NCBI GenBank assembly: GCA_024362935.1
Contig: JANCRA010000004.1
Location: 25,163,121 to 25,227,120 of the forward strand
DNA length: 64,000 nucleotides
Reading direction: 5' to 3'
Source: Setophaga petechia
Lineage: Eukaryota > Chordata > Aves > Passeriformes > Parulidae
Notes under the pieces: generated by a model
What the model was told of the DNA's origin: nothing
Database searches by the model: none
Seen by the model: only the letters and a program-made list of their open reading frames with translations
Position numbers and translations under genes: made by a program
Shown here: one piece after another, positions 21,190 through 33,037 of the stretch
How the letters are laid out: every line of letters begins with the position of its first letter
How positions within the stretch are numbered: the first letter of the stretch is position 1

Positions 21190-23730
21190 TCTATAGTGAG
21201 ACAAGATCTGACTTCCTGGAAATCAAAAATTACCTTAAATGGATCTGACCTAAATCACTTTAAATACAACTAGTTAAAAGAGCACATGTGCTGTTTTGAA
21301 GGAAAGCAGGAATACAATCTTTACTCACTAATAACCTCTAATGAAGTCCCATAAACCAGCATGGAAAATTGCTTCTTAACAATGACAGAACTGTAAATGT
21401 CTGAAACAATAAGGTTCTCCTCAAGGCAGAGTGGTTAAAAATTACTGATGGAGGGATCTCCTAATGGCTCCACTCCCAGCTTCTTCCATTTATATCAGGT
21501 TGCACATTTTCCCTCAAGTAATGTCTATTGGAGTAGATTGGACAGCAGAAAAAAAAATATATTTTTAGCATAAATGACTCAACATTAATAGAGTTAAGAG
21601 TTTCTGAATTCAGCATGAAAACACATTATGTCAGGAACTAGTGACAAATCCTACTTCTCCAATGTCAGGTGGATTGAGTAATGTCTGGAAAGACTGTGAT
21701 TCTAAAACAAGCATCTGGACATGTCAAAACAGTTTATATATTCTTTCCACGGTGTGCAAAAATGAAGTTAACTATTCACTTAATTTAAAATATTCTTTCT
21801 CCCCCCTGCAACAATTATTTACCATATTGTTAATATTTCCATTTTTTAATATGAATGCTCCCAGCAGCTAAAGATGGTTTAATACAATAATAACTTGAGG
21901 GAAGGGGTATGAAGTAACACATTTTTATCTACTTTCTTAGAGGGGCTAACATGGGCTTTTAACATTGAAATCAGGACTCTTTCTTGATTTCCATTTGTTA
22001 TATGCTCACAATAGCATTGCTGAATATTGCATGCGTCAGTTGAATCTGGACAACAAATATTTTTGTCTCCCACTAAATATCCATACTTGAATGAAAGCCA
22101 AGCTGTCTGTGATCAAGTAAAGCCTAAGCTGAAATAAAGGCAATAAAAATGTGTAGAATTTTACTTCACACAAGTACAAACAACATGGAGAAAAATAATT
22201 ACAGGCTTCTAGGAGTGCAATTCAATTTCCAGATTTTAAAGGTCCTCTCTTTCTCATATCAGATACTCATCAACTTTAGAGATGTCCCTTTCCTGTTTCA
22301 AAAAGCAGTGTTGTCATATGCCTAGATGGCTTCACTACTCAGTCCCGGATGCACCTAGTGCTCTTGGGAATATGTACCATTCAAATTAACCTTCATATTC
22401 AACAAAGTGTTAACAGCAAAATGTTGATAGTTTGACTTCCCAAACTAATGCAGATCCATCTAAACAGCTTGAGTTTTACTGAGCTGTTTGCAAAACTAGA
22501 GAAAAGTGTACTAGAGCTGACATCATTTCAAGAAAAAACAATCAGACTAAAAAAAAAGGAAAGTATCTATGTTTTTATTTATTCATTCCCATCTTGTTGA
22601 CTGCTTTTATTTTGTTACTTTTTCTAGTTGCTCTGTTCTTCTATTCTCTGTAAAGGAATCCTGCCAAAAACTAAAATTTCCATCCTCCCTTCCTCCTCTT
22701 GAAACAACAAAAACACATTTTCAAACCACAAGAGTTGTAAGCACTATAATTTGACTGTATGTGGCAGTGAGAATTCCTCATACAACAGTATTTTAAACAT
22801 CTGGATGCTCTAGAAATAATCTGCAAGTATATCAAGAACACTTCTGCTATGTGAAAACTTCCACACACATTTCATTCTCCCTTCACCCTCTTCCATTCTC
22901 TAAGCCATTTGGCTAAGGCAGGTTAAGCGACTTCTAAGCACATAAAAAGTATACACAGTGGTTTTGCTTCCCCCTCCTAAACGTTTTTTCTTCAGAAAAA
23001 AAGTGAAAAACACAATACTAACATTCCTTTTAACAAAACATCAAACATTCTGGTCTACAGCAACTCTTCTCCCCTCCAAAGTCAAATCCTCTTGCATTTT
23101 TTACATATGAAGCAAAGCTGAAACAAAAAGTTATTGCTATCAAGTTTCAATCAACAAGATGTTTACTGCATTGTCAGATTCTCAAATGGGAAAAGCAATT
23201 GTTCATCATTTTATAAGCTGCTACTGAGAAAAGACTCACTTTTTGTTATTCACTTTTACAGATTTAAAGTTTATTCTACAAGCATACTTAAATATTTGTT
23301 TGCTTCAAATAGTTCAAACCAGGAAAAATAGGACCAGTTTTGCCCTCCTGAATCTCTTCTTTCTCTCCTAGTTTTAAGTTTCAGAGTTTTCATCTCATAG
23401 CTGTGACAAAAAGCAGGGCAGTATAAAATGCACATGGAGCACTGGGCTCATAGGAAGAAACTATGTAAAGAGCTTCTGTTCTTTATCTTCCCTCACAAGA
23501 AAGTTTATATGAAACAGAATGATCAGAATGGTACAGAAAAAAACGCTTCATGCAAGATGGAATTGAACCTTGGGATTTGTTCCCATAAGCAGACCCTAAG
23601 GTCACCAGTAAGGGCTAGATGTTTGCATAAACCTTGAAAACATCAAGGACAAGCATTTTGGAAGAAGTATTAAAACATAGTCTACAGAGCTTTAGCCAAA
23701 CTTTAACTATCAGTAATCAAGACAATCCCA
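21190..23730. other. Gene-free AT-rich sequence
   Basis: I see no exon, LTR or CR1 signature. Frames are 60-76 codons with no recognisable protein. Confidence 0.5.
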
Positions 23731-23744
23731 TGTCTGAAAGCTTC

Positions 23745-23850
23745 TTGAACTTTTGTCTGAAGCATCTGGCACTGACAGCTCTCAGATGTGGGATGCTAGA
23801 CTAGATGAATGATGGATATAATCCAGTCTAACAGTCTCTACATACCAGTT
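23745..23850 (+). mobile_element. Ancient amniote CR1 tail (old CR1/L3-like)
   Basis: 'tctgaagcatctggcactg' followed by 'ggatgctagactagatgaa' and 'ataatccagt' matches the conserved 3' UTR of the old CR1 lineage that is abundant in turtles and crocodilians, in sense orientation. It keeps only about 100 bp and is strongly diverged, as expected of an insertion older than the bird radiation. Confidence 0.65.
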
Positions 23851-26223
23851 TCACTACATAGAGTATTCTTCTCCACCGTTTTTCTCCACCATTTTTCCTT
23901 ACAAACTTCTGCACGGGCTTGTCCCAACATAGATACAACATAAAGCAGATTTTTACAAGCATAATGTCATGGAAGACAAAGGTGTTAGGCTATCACTTAA
24001 GTCAGTTGTTTTGCCCTTTACAACCTTTTCTTCCTTAAAAGAGAGTCTCATTATGAAGAACAATAATGAAAAGCAAGCAATAATTAATCAAGTATTTTTG
24101 ACCAATACAATGTTAAAAATAATAGAAAAATGGAACTACTTTCTAAAGCTCTTGGTCAATTTTTAAACTTTAGGCTTGTATTTTAACTGATGCGACTCAG
24201 TGTGTCTATATTTACCTCACTAGAGCCATCACAAATCCAAAGGGGTAGTAGGAAACTCCAAGGTGCCTAGTCCCTGTCCTACTTGAATTGTAAGATTCAC
24301 TAAAGGACTAATTCCCAACACATGTTTGTCTATGTTATTTTTACAGGTGAAACACCAGCTCACCATTTCACCCTTGCACTCCAGCTGTATGTCATGGTAA
24401 CTCTTCCATTGACAAGTCCCTGTGTTACAGGAAAACAGTGTCTGGGGCAGAGCAAGAATGGATGTATCTGGGGCTGCAATGATTTTTGACAGCCTAAAAA
24501 ATGTTTCCTTACCTCTTTTAATGATGCCAATATTTTTTAATCCCTTAATAGAGCTCTGTAAAAAATATCCCAAACCCAAAAATATTCAATTTTCTGAAGC
24601 ACTTCTGATATCATCCTAAAACTGAAACACACATTTGGTGAACTTAATTGAAAGGCTTGCCTTTTCCAGCAATATGCACTTTCTGTCTGCAGCAGCAGAA
24701 AAGGTGGAAGTCTCTCACAATACGATATTACACAGAGACGCACAGATCTGACTTATCCTGTCCTCAGTAATATTAGACACATCCCGATGCAGACCAACTA
24801 TAAAGCATTCCTTATGACAATTGCTGAGACTAGCAGCTGCTTTTCAGATAGAATATTAAGGTTGCTCTGGATGTTTCCTCAGACATACAGTAACTAGTGC
24901 TCAGAACTGTGCGGCAGGGAAGCATAAAGTTATGTGAGATGCCTGGGAGAGCAAGAGAGCAGGGTACAATGCTAGGAATTTCAAAAATGCCTCAGAGATA
25001 AGGAAGAGGCTATACACATATAGAAACAGGCAGTTGTGAAACAAATGTCACTATTTTTCACCAGGGGCAAAAGAGTTATCCACAGGGCTGTGGGGATGGG
25101 CTCTTCAACATGTGAATGTTAGGATGTGATGGGGGACAGGGTGGAGCAGGGATTCCTGTGAGGCAGGGACCCCTCTGCCCTTGGGACCATATGCTCATTA
25201 AGCCCATTAAGCTGAACATTTTGGTGTCTTTCATATTAGTGCTTTAGGTAGGGTCAGGAGAGCACTGTCACTTCGCATCCATTGATTCACCATGGCAAGA
25301 GCAGTCCCAAAGGTCACAAAATGGTTCGTTTTGGAGAAAAGCTGGACCAGCAAATGCATTCCAGGAAGTCAATTAATGCAGTCCAGCCATTCCTTGACAT
25401 CTTGTCCAAGGAAAATCTCCCAAGCACATAGTCAATGGCCCTTGTATCACCACTTTCACTATGCAGGTCTGCTCTTCCTGTGTTGCACTACATGCAGTTG
25501 CTGGAATCTTGCCAACTTGCAACAGTCCAGGCAGGTAACATGAATTTACATACTTTGATGGGCAAAAGACAAGTCCTCATTCACTATTATTAACTCTAAT
25601 TGCTACATTTTCATGTCTTAGTAGCATTAGCAACTGAGACATAAAAAAATGATCTATGACTTATTTTGGCTAGTTATGCATGGTCCATACCTGCCCATTG
25701 ACTGACCTCCAAGGGATGTTTGTGCTGCTTCACAGCCTGCAGTGCTGTGCTGTTTAAAACCACATTTAAGACATAACTTAAAATGCACCCTTTAGTTCTT
25801 TGAGATGAACAGTGCAATTGAAACGAATGTGGTGAGGACTGCTTGGAGCAGAGGCTGCTAACCTAGAGCCTGATAACCTACAGTCCCTTTTCTCCTTCTG
25901 TAGGACAATGTTGACAATAAGATTTACTTCTGTGTCTCCTTAACATAATTTCAGTAGGTCTTGTGCAACAGCATGATGTTACTGTTTTTCAAAATTTCAG
26001 GGTGGTGTTTAAATTTTAAAACCATGTGGTCACTTATGAAAACAACAGTTCCTTTTATATTATGCCATAATATCTTTCACATTTTCTTATACACATATGT
26101 CATTTCAAAAACAGCTCAGCATGCAAGAATAAATCAACTGTCAGTATCCATTTAAAGATATCCTACTTGAGAATATCAGGGTGTCTGTGGTGAAATATAT
26201 TTAGACAAAAAATATTTCTATCC

Positions 26224-26243
26224 TTTTTTTTTTTTTTTTTTTT
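26224..26243. repeat. T20 homopolymer
   Basis: Twenty consecutive T residues. It could be the reverse complement of a retroelement poly-A tail, but no element body is recognisable to its left. Confidence 0.95.
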
Positions 26244-26389
26244 CCTTTTGCTCTTCAATCACAAATATGCACTATGAGGTACTTACCCTGTTACTCAGTA
26301 CTACACATAGGTAAATTCTGCATTTCCTCTCGAAGCACATGGAAGCTGTTGAGCCCAACCAAGGCTTCAGTTCAAACCAATTAAGGAAA

Positions 26390-26428
26390 AACTGAATTAA
26401 TACAGCAGAACTGAATTAACTACAGCAG
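26390..26428. repeat. 19/20-bp tandem duplication
   Basis: AACTGAATTAATACAGCAG (26390-26408) is followed directly by the same unit with one inserted C (26409-26428). Confidence 0.9.
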
Positions 26429-28539
26429 AAAACAATAAAGAGGAAGCTCACATCAGTGTTAATTGTAAGGTGGCTGTTTTTACAAAAGGAAGCTGATGAG
26501 TTGAATGATGAACAGCATGACAGAGCAGACAGCTGCCTAGGGCCTGGTCAGTATCTGGCAAAGCCCTGCAATGGGAAACAATATGAGGAAGAACAGACTC
26601 CAGGTAAGCACAGTGCAGTGACTGACGATGACACCCCTATCCTTTCCTAATTCTTAACACCATAGCTCCCCACCATCACTATATCCCAGTGGCTGGCATG
26701 TATCCTTCTGGCTTTTATCAGTAAGGTGCAAACACACGTCCTCCCTTCCAAGGTCTCCCCACTGAAGAAGAAAGAGTGCAGAAAGTCCAAAAATACCTCT
26801 TCCACACTTGAACAGATCTATATGTATTCTCTTCAAACTTGCAGTAATCCACAAGCATAAAGAGAGTCTTCTGTAATGTTTTACTCAGAATTCTCCAGGA
26901 AATAGTGCCACAAAAGCCTGCACCAGCTCCAGTCTTGCTGCAATGTGGTCACCCAGCTTGCACAGGGCACTGCTTGGCACCAGATGAGGGCAGCAGCAGG
27001 TTCATGGGATGCCAAGGAAGTGAGCAGAGAAGCTACTCCAATCCCAGCTGTCCAAAGGCATGATGAAACAGGACAATAATGAAAATATATTGAGACCCAG
27101 CCCAACTCACTTGTGCTTGTCAGGGACAAACACAGACCAGATGATGCATCTTGCTGGGACATGATGAGGATGTTGCGCCATTTCTTCAGCAACATGGAAC
27201 CATTAAACCCAAAATAAGAAGAATCTTTACCCTACTTTTATATGGCTGTGTTTCCATGGTTCCATTTCTTAAACTATAAACATTTCATGCTTTAAAGATT
27301 CAAGGAATGATTGTGTTACACAGGCATTCTTTTACTGAAACCCCATAAAATACCAATATGTTTAATTCTGCCTAGCTGTCCTGTTGCTGCTTTGAAATAC
27401 CCAGTAATCTCTACTAAACAGTCATCTTCTCTCCCAGGGGCCTAACATAAAAATGGGCTCATCAGAAAAATAAATCATATATCATCTTTGCAGAAAAATA
27501 TGTTAGTTATGTATCCTTGCAATCGGCTCCATTAGGTTTTCATACTCCCTCTACCCCTTGCTTTCTCTCTGACTCCCTTTCTCTTTTCAAGAGCAATTTT
27601 TTAAGCAGTAAATGGCAGGATTCCAGGAGTTATGTTACTGCCAAAAATTAATTTAAAAAACAAGTGGGAGGCTATGAGCTGAAAAAAAAGAAAAGGAGTG
27701 GGGAATGCATTCCCTCTGCATCTGGGACCTTCGATCTAGGCAGCATGTTACCTTGAAAATAGCTCTTCAATCTTTCTCTTCGGTCTACCAGACATGGCTG
27801 GCTGTACTGAGCTTTTCCCTTTTTCTGCTATGAGAAGAGATAAAACTTCACTTTTGCAACTGCAGCTTGCTGGTTTGTATGAAGTCAGCACTCCTAGGTT
27901 TTAAATGTTCCTTGTTTACAATAGTGAGACCGTGGTTGAGAAGTGGTGTGGAAAACTAGCTTTTAAGAAAAAGATTTTGAAAAGAAAAATAACTTGTTGT
28001 GTTTACAGAAGGGTTGATTCTGCCACTATGTAGCAGAGTGGATACTTTCAACAAAATTACTTTTGTTTATTTTTACAGCCTCACATCCACTAAAAATTAG
28101 CGCCTTTCACAGCAGTTCTCTGGGACAACTCTAAAACAAATAGACAGAAGTTATCCCCAGCCACAGCCTCAGCTGAGCCTGGGAAAGACTCAGCACACGA
28201 GGGCAGACGCACTCTACTGACCTCATAGGGTATCCCCGACATCGTTATTGACAACTCATTAGGAAGATGCTTTGTACCTTTACTGACCTCTTCTGTCTCT
28301 TTTCAGTTCTAAAACAATTAACTTTCAACTAAAACAATTGACAGACTTGTGGACCTAAGTGAATGGCAAAATGATGCCCTCTATTATTTCTCCCATAATA
28401 CCATACTTTTTCATACGCTTCCTCGACCTTGAGCTGGTATCTTCTTGGATATGTTAGGTACCCATGGTCTCAATCCTGAGCTGTACTGGTTAGCTCAGAA
28501 ACTGCCATTTAACAGGTGGATTTAGGACCACTTTCCCCC

Positions 28540-28985
28540 TATTTTTATCACCTTATTTTTATCTACCTTGTAAGATATCCAATGGATTCTTCTACAGCTC
28601 TTTACAGATGTTCCTCATCTTTTCTGATTTCAGTAATTCAGTTTCATCAGCAAATTTCTTCATGCTGTTCCCCACTGAACATAAAAGGTCCCACCACAGA
28701 TCACCATTTAATCCACCTCCATCACCCTGCTCCAAGAATTAGTACTTTATTCATACATTCAATTTCTTACTGTTTATCAATTATTTATCTATTTAATGAT
28801 CTTGAGTTTCATGTCATGTTCCTTAAAAGATTTTGGTTAAAAAAAAGTCTTTCAAAAGTCTCTGGAAAAATTAACAGTAACTGGCCAGTGAAACACCTTT
28901 TATTCATGTGTCTTTATGCCTCTTTTGAACCTGTTATCAGGTTTGTGTGGATGTACAAAGGCCATGTTGATTCTCCCTAGACTGA
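28540..28985 (-). pseudogene. Decayed CR1 ORF2 (reverse transcriptase) fragment
   Basis: On the minus strand, 28654-28620 encodes KFADETEL, a match to the CR1 KFADDTKL segment that carries the catalytic YADD/FADD box, here with Asp to Glu at the second position. The rest follows the antisense layout known from old CR1 copies: 'catcagcaaatttc' near 28635-28650, a 'tttatcaattatttatct' block near 28772-28790, and 'ggccatgttgattctcc' at 28961-28977 at the 5' side. It is full of stops and indels, so it is an ancient dead copy. The 154-codon plus-strand frame across it is an antisense shadow. Confidence 0.55.
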
Positions 28986-29024
28986 ATGTTATTTAAACAT
29001 CCAACAGTTTTATTGAGGGTCCCC

Positions 29025-29541
29025 TGAAAATGCAGGGGTTGAATGGTGGGTGCTGCTGCCTATTATATGTTCCAAACAAACCTCTCCTGTAGCAAAGCAG
29101 GTTGGTTAACATTCAGGCAACACAATCAGACACCCACAAAACACTCACCGCAGCTGGCTCAGCGAGAGAGGCAAGAAAGGCTCTTTTTGCAAGGTTTTAT
29201 TCCAGCGGAGTACCAGCCTGACGGGGACCCAGCAAGAAAGAGATGCACCACATGGTGCAGGTAGCTTAAGAAGAGGAAGTGGTGGAGGGCACAGCTGAGG
29301 ACAGGGCAGAGGGGATTGGTCTCCAGGGGAGAGGGCACAGCCAACAGAGGCTGTCCAGAGAGGGCTATCCAACCAATGAGGGCACAAGGAAAGGAGGAAC
29401 CAGGGGTCAGTGAGACAGAAGTTCATGGGAGAGTCTGTCTTTTCCTCCCAGGAGGACCACTCTATGGTAATTAGTCATTGCCAGTGCCAGGGCAGTGGAC
29501 TTGGGAATTGACTGAGAGGAGACAGTTCATGGGATGCTACA
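29025..29541 (-). mobile_element. Probable solo LTR of an endogenous retrovirus, minus strand
   Basis: Read on the minus strand, the element starts TGTAGCATCC (29541) and ends GCATTTTCA (29025), with TG/CA termini. TCCCC lies directly outside both ends (29020-29024 and 29542-29546), consistent with a 5-bp target-site duplication. Inside are CCAAT-type boxes, CT-rich stretches and a poly-A signal AATAAA at 29201-29196 in the order expected of U3-R-U5. The GGGGGGA just upstream of TG resembles a retroviral polypurine tract. The matching TCCCC on the other side favours a solo LTR with a C-rich target, but a truncated provirus end is an alternative. It inserted beside the CR1 remnant. Confidence 0.6.
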
Positions 29542-31751
29542 TCCCCCCTGGCAGATCTCCCTATGCTCTTGAAAGGCTAAGAAATTGACAGGCCTTGGAA
29601 TATATTCAGATTCAATAAATTAGTCCTTCAAATCCAGAGTTCAGGTACAAGGACCAAGACTGCTATCCTCATGGCAAAGTACTCTTGGTTTGTGCTTCCA
29701 GTACCTCTTTTGTACTTCCAGATGAGTTTTCAAATTCTTCCTACCTCTCCCATGGCACTTTGGGACAAAAAGGAGCAATGGCTCGCCAAGAGACAGGTCC
29801 CAGGTTGTCTAGAGGAAAACTTGAGAAATTCCTTGAGAAATGTGTCCTGGAAAAAAAGCCAGAACCAAGCTGCTGAATTCTGCACTGGTATTTTACACAT
29901 AAATCTGAAATATAGTGTCATATTGCATTAGTGAAATAGTATTGCAACAGTCTAATCATCACTGACACTTGTAAAGGTTGCAGCACAATGCACCCATTGT
30001 AACTTCTTAGTAATAATTACATGCAGAACAGAAGACCTGGCTTTCCACTTGATCTTCTTGGAGCACAACCAAATGTCTAGATTGACCACAGATGGCCAGC
30101 AAACCTTCTAGAAGTCAAATTTCTGTGTAATAGTTATTCACATAGCAACAAGCAAATATTTTTCGGTCACTAGAAGAAAGATGAATACAAGATGGATACA
30201 AAACGAATGAAAGCTGAATCCTGAGTCCACCAACATGAGGATTTCTTTCCTGAATCTACCTACTAGCAAAAAATAATCAGAGTAGTTTCTGCCTACAGGG
30301 AGACAAACAGTTTCAAAAAGCATATTTGACACTGGCTGAGCTACAGAATTAGAGTAAGATTCAGCTTTTCCAAAGGGTGTGTCTGATGTTCAGCTTCTAA
30401 TGTTTGAGGTCATTGTAGTGATCCAGACCTTCTAGCACTTCTGAAAAACAGATGCTTTTGTAGATAAGAAAATACAGAGACGTAACAAAGTGTAGATACC
30501 CATCCTTCATAAACATTTAAATTCTCTCAATTTTCATTAATTCTTTCTGCCACATTCCCTTTCAATTCTGTATTCACCAGGCTCCTTCCTCTTCCCTTAG
30601 TCTTTGAGCAGGGGATCTGTGCTGCAGACTACAAGGTCCTAGTATGTCCAACCTTCCCACCAAAGATCAAGAGCATCTCAAAAGCTACAAAGGCCCCCCC
30701 TCTTCAATTCACTTTCACCCTCAGGCTCAAAAGTGACATCTTCATAGTTTCTAGGGAAAGCAGCTGTTCCAGGACATCATTCCCATGAGAGAGGCACTGC
30801 CTCGTCTGACTCTGCCAAGTCCTTTCAGGATCTTGGAGATTACCACTGAGACATTCAATACAACTTCATATTTCACGGGGAGTCAATGTAATGAGTAACA
30901 AATCAGAGTGACACTTAATTGGCAACTGGTGCTGCCCAAATGGAGGGCTGCTCCACACAAGGGCTTTCTCCATACAGCAGTACTTATTTCTAGGCATAAT
31001 TCATATGGCTACCTACAGACACAGACCTGATATGCAGCACTGATCTCTGGGTAAAAGGGGGCACTAGCAAGCAGAACTGGAGGAAATCCTGAAGAATTTT
31101 CCTGCTGTTGCTGGCCTGAGTCCCTTAGTGGGAGATTTCTGGAGGTGACTGTGCCTCCAAATACAGAAATTGTGAAAAAAGGAAATAAAGTAATAGTATC
31201 TGGAATGTCTTCACAGAATTCTCCTTTTTCCATCTGTGTTAGCTTCCCTTCTCATCCATTATTAACAGACAGGCAGAGTTAGTTCCAATTATGTGACAGA
31301 AACTGGTAGAAAGTCATGTGTCCTCTATTTTAAGAAAGTAGCCGGCTAGACGTGGCAAAGCATCTTCCTAAATGTAATTGTAATGGAGAGCACTGGGTTT
31401 AGCTATTCCTCCATTTGCTTTTGAAGAGCATTTGGGATACATTCTGTGCTCCAATGACTGATTACTGAGTATTTTAAGGGACAGTGATTACATTACACAG
31501 TATTTTCTGTACACATGCCCAGACTTACAGTGAAATTATTTTCCCTTCAGAATTATTTTCCTTACCACCCACCCCTTGAATTCTGCATCATTCTTCTTTA
31601 GAACAAGTGAAAAGTCTATTTATCCACGGTCACACTAATATAGCAATGAGGACATTAGCTACAGCATAGCTGATTTTCTTTGAAATTTATTTCAAAGGTA
31701 CTAACAGTACCTGTACATAAGAAAGCTGTAAAATAGGAGATTCACAGGATC

Positions 31752-31821
31752 TAAAAGAATGTTTCTACTAATATAAAAGAATGTTTCTACTATATATCAA
31801 ACCAGTATTGTTTGATATATA
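31752..31821. repeat. Duplicated 19-mer followed by perfect 12-bp hairpin
   Basis: TAAAAGAATGTTTCTACTA occurs at 31752-31770 and 31774-31792. The second copy runs into an inverted repeat: TATATATCAAAC (31791-31802) and GTTTGATATATA (31810-31821) pair exactly around the 7-nt loop CAGTATT. A nearby 9-bp inverted repeat with a 2-nt spacer (CTTTGAAAT...ATTTCAAAG, about 31678-31697) adds to the local symmetry. Confidence 0.85.
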
Positions 31822-33003
31822 CTACTTACACTATTTTCTTTTAAGCCATAAAGTACCAAATACAAAAAAAGTTATCCCTTGTAAATTAACAAAGGTAGGA
31901 TGAATACTTATACAAAAAAGTGACAAAAACCATAGTGATGTCAACCCTATCCATGACACAAAGAAAAATTATGTCTTTAGCCCTGAAGAACAAATGCCAC
32001 ATACTTTTCTTTTCAGAGCTGGTCTGCTCCTGTACAGGACTGTGCAGAATTCTCAGAAATAAATTTAGGAAAAAAAAAAAAAACAAAACAGAGAGAAAGA
32101 GAGAAAAAATGGAACCACAGATCCTAGAAGAAAAAGAGAGAAGACAGACTGACAGGTCAGTCCAAGAAACTGCAGCAGGACTGGCTGGCTCTCTGTCCCA
32201 AGCACCATAAGACTGGAAGGGAGAAGTGGTTCTAAAGAGAAGATGACCTGGGATGACTGAAGTTTCGTGTTACATGCCTTATTTCCCAGGCAGCTCAATT
32301 TAGGCACTGTTACCAGAATGTCTTTAATCCTGTCACTGATAGTTTTGCTTGCTTGCTATTTGCTTTCATAGAAAATGAAGCATGTTGCAAATGCTTCCCT
32401 CCACACTTGCTCCCGTGAGTTTCATTTTTAATGCCTTAAGTGCCTCCTGCAGATCTGTAGCATAAGAAGATAGAAGTAGCAATAAGGTGTGGTATAATTG
32501 CCTTAAAAGTGCTTTCTTTATACAGCTTTTTATTTTCCTCTGATATTTCCAACCAAGCATGAAAGAGCAGAGAGAAAAACCTCTGCTCCTTGAATTCCCA
32601 GCATGTTCCTCCCTGCCTCATTACAGACACTGTTGAAGGACATGATAAAGCTGAGCTGACCTGTTTCAATCTCATCCATCAGCACAGGCACAACTGGAAA
32701 CAAGCCCTCCTGGAGTAATGTCAGCACTTTCATTGACATAAAACCTAAACTACACAAGGGCAAAAGGCAAAACACCAGAAAGCCCTGTTTGGTGCCCAAG
32801 AAACCCTGTTGGTATCTAAGAAACTCTTTTGTCTCCTTCTTTCTACCCCCTTTACCACATGTGATGCAGTTGTTAGTAGTGAATACTGAGAACTCAGTAC
32901 ACCCTGAAAACTTGCCCACACATCCATCACATTTCTGACAGTGTTATTTTATGCACTGGTGGTAGAAACATGCAAAAGGTTTGAGAACTGGGCTAGATCC
33001 TCA

Positions 33004-33037
33004 AGTGGCAATAGTGTTTGAGTGGCAATAGTGTTTG
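33004..33037. repeat. 17-bp tandem duplication
   Basis: AGTGGCAATAGTGTTTG occurs at 33004-33020 and 33021-33037 without a mismatch, then trails into a partial third copy. Confidence 0.9.

Larger units (their letters stand above)
23860..28510. other. Gene-free AT-rich sequence with minor repeats
   Basis: It contains a T20 run at 26224-26243 and a 19/20-bp tandem duplication at 26390-26428 (separate entries). The longest frames (116 codons at 24579-24229 and 104 codons at 27195-26881, both minus) show no known domain or splice context that I trust. Confidence 0.5.

Noticed and set aside
31920..32083. AATAAA followed by A14, suggestive of a processed retrocopy tail
   Set aside because: Only about 6 nt separate signal and A-run, no recognisable gene sequence lies upstream, and no target-site duplication was found.
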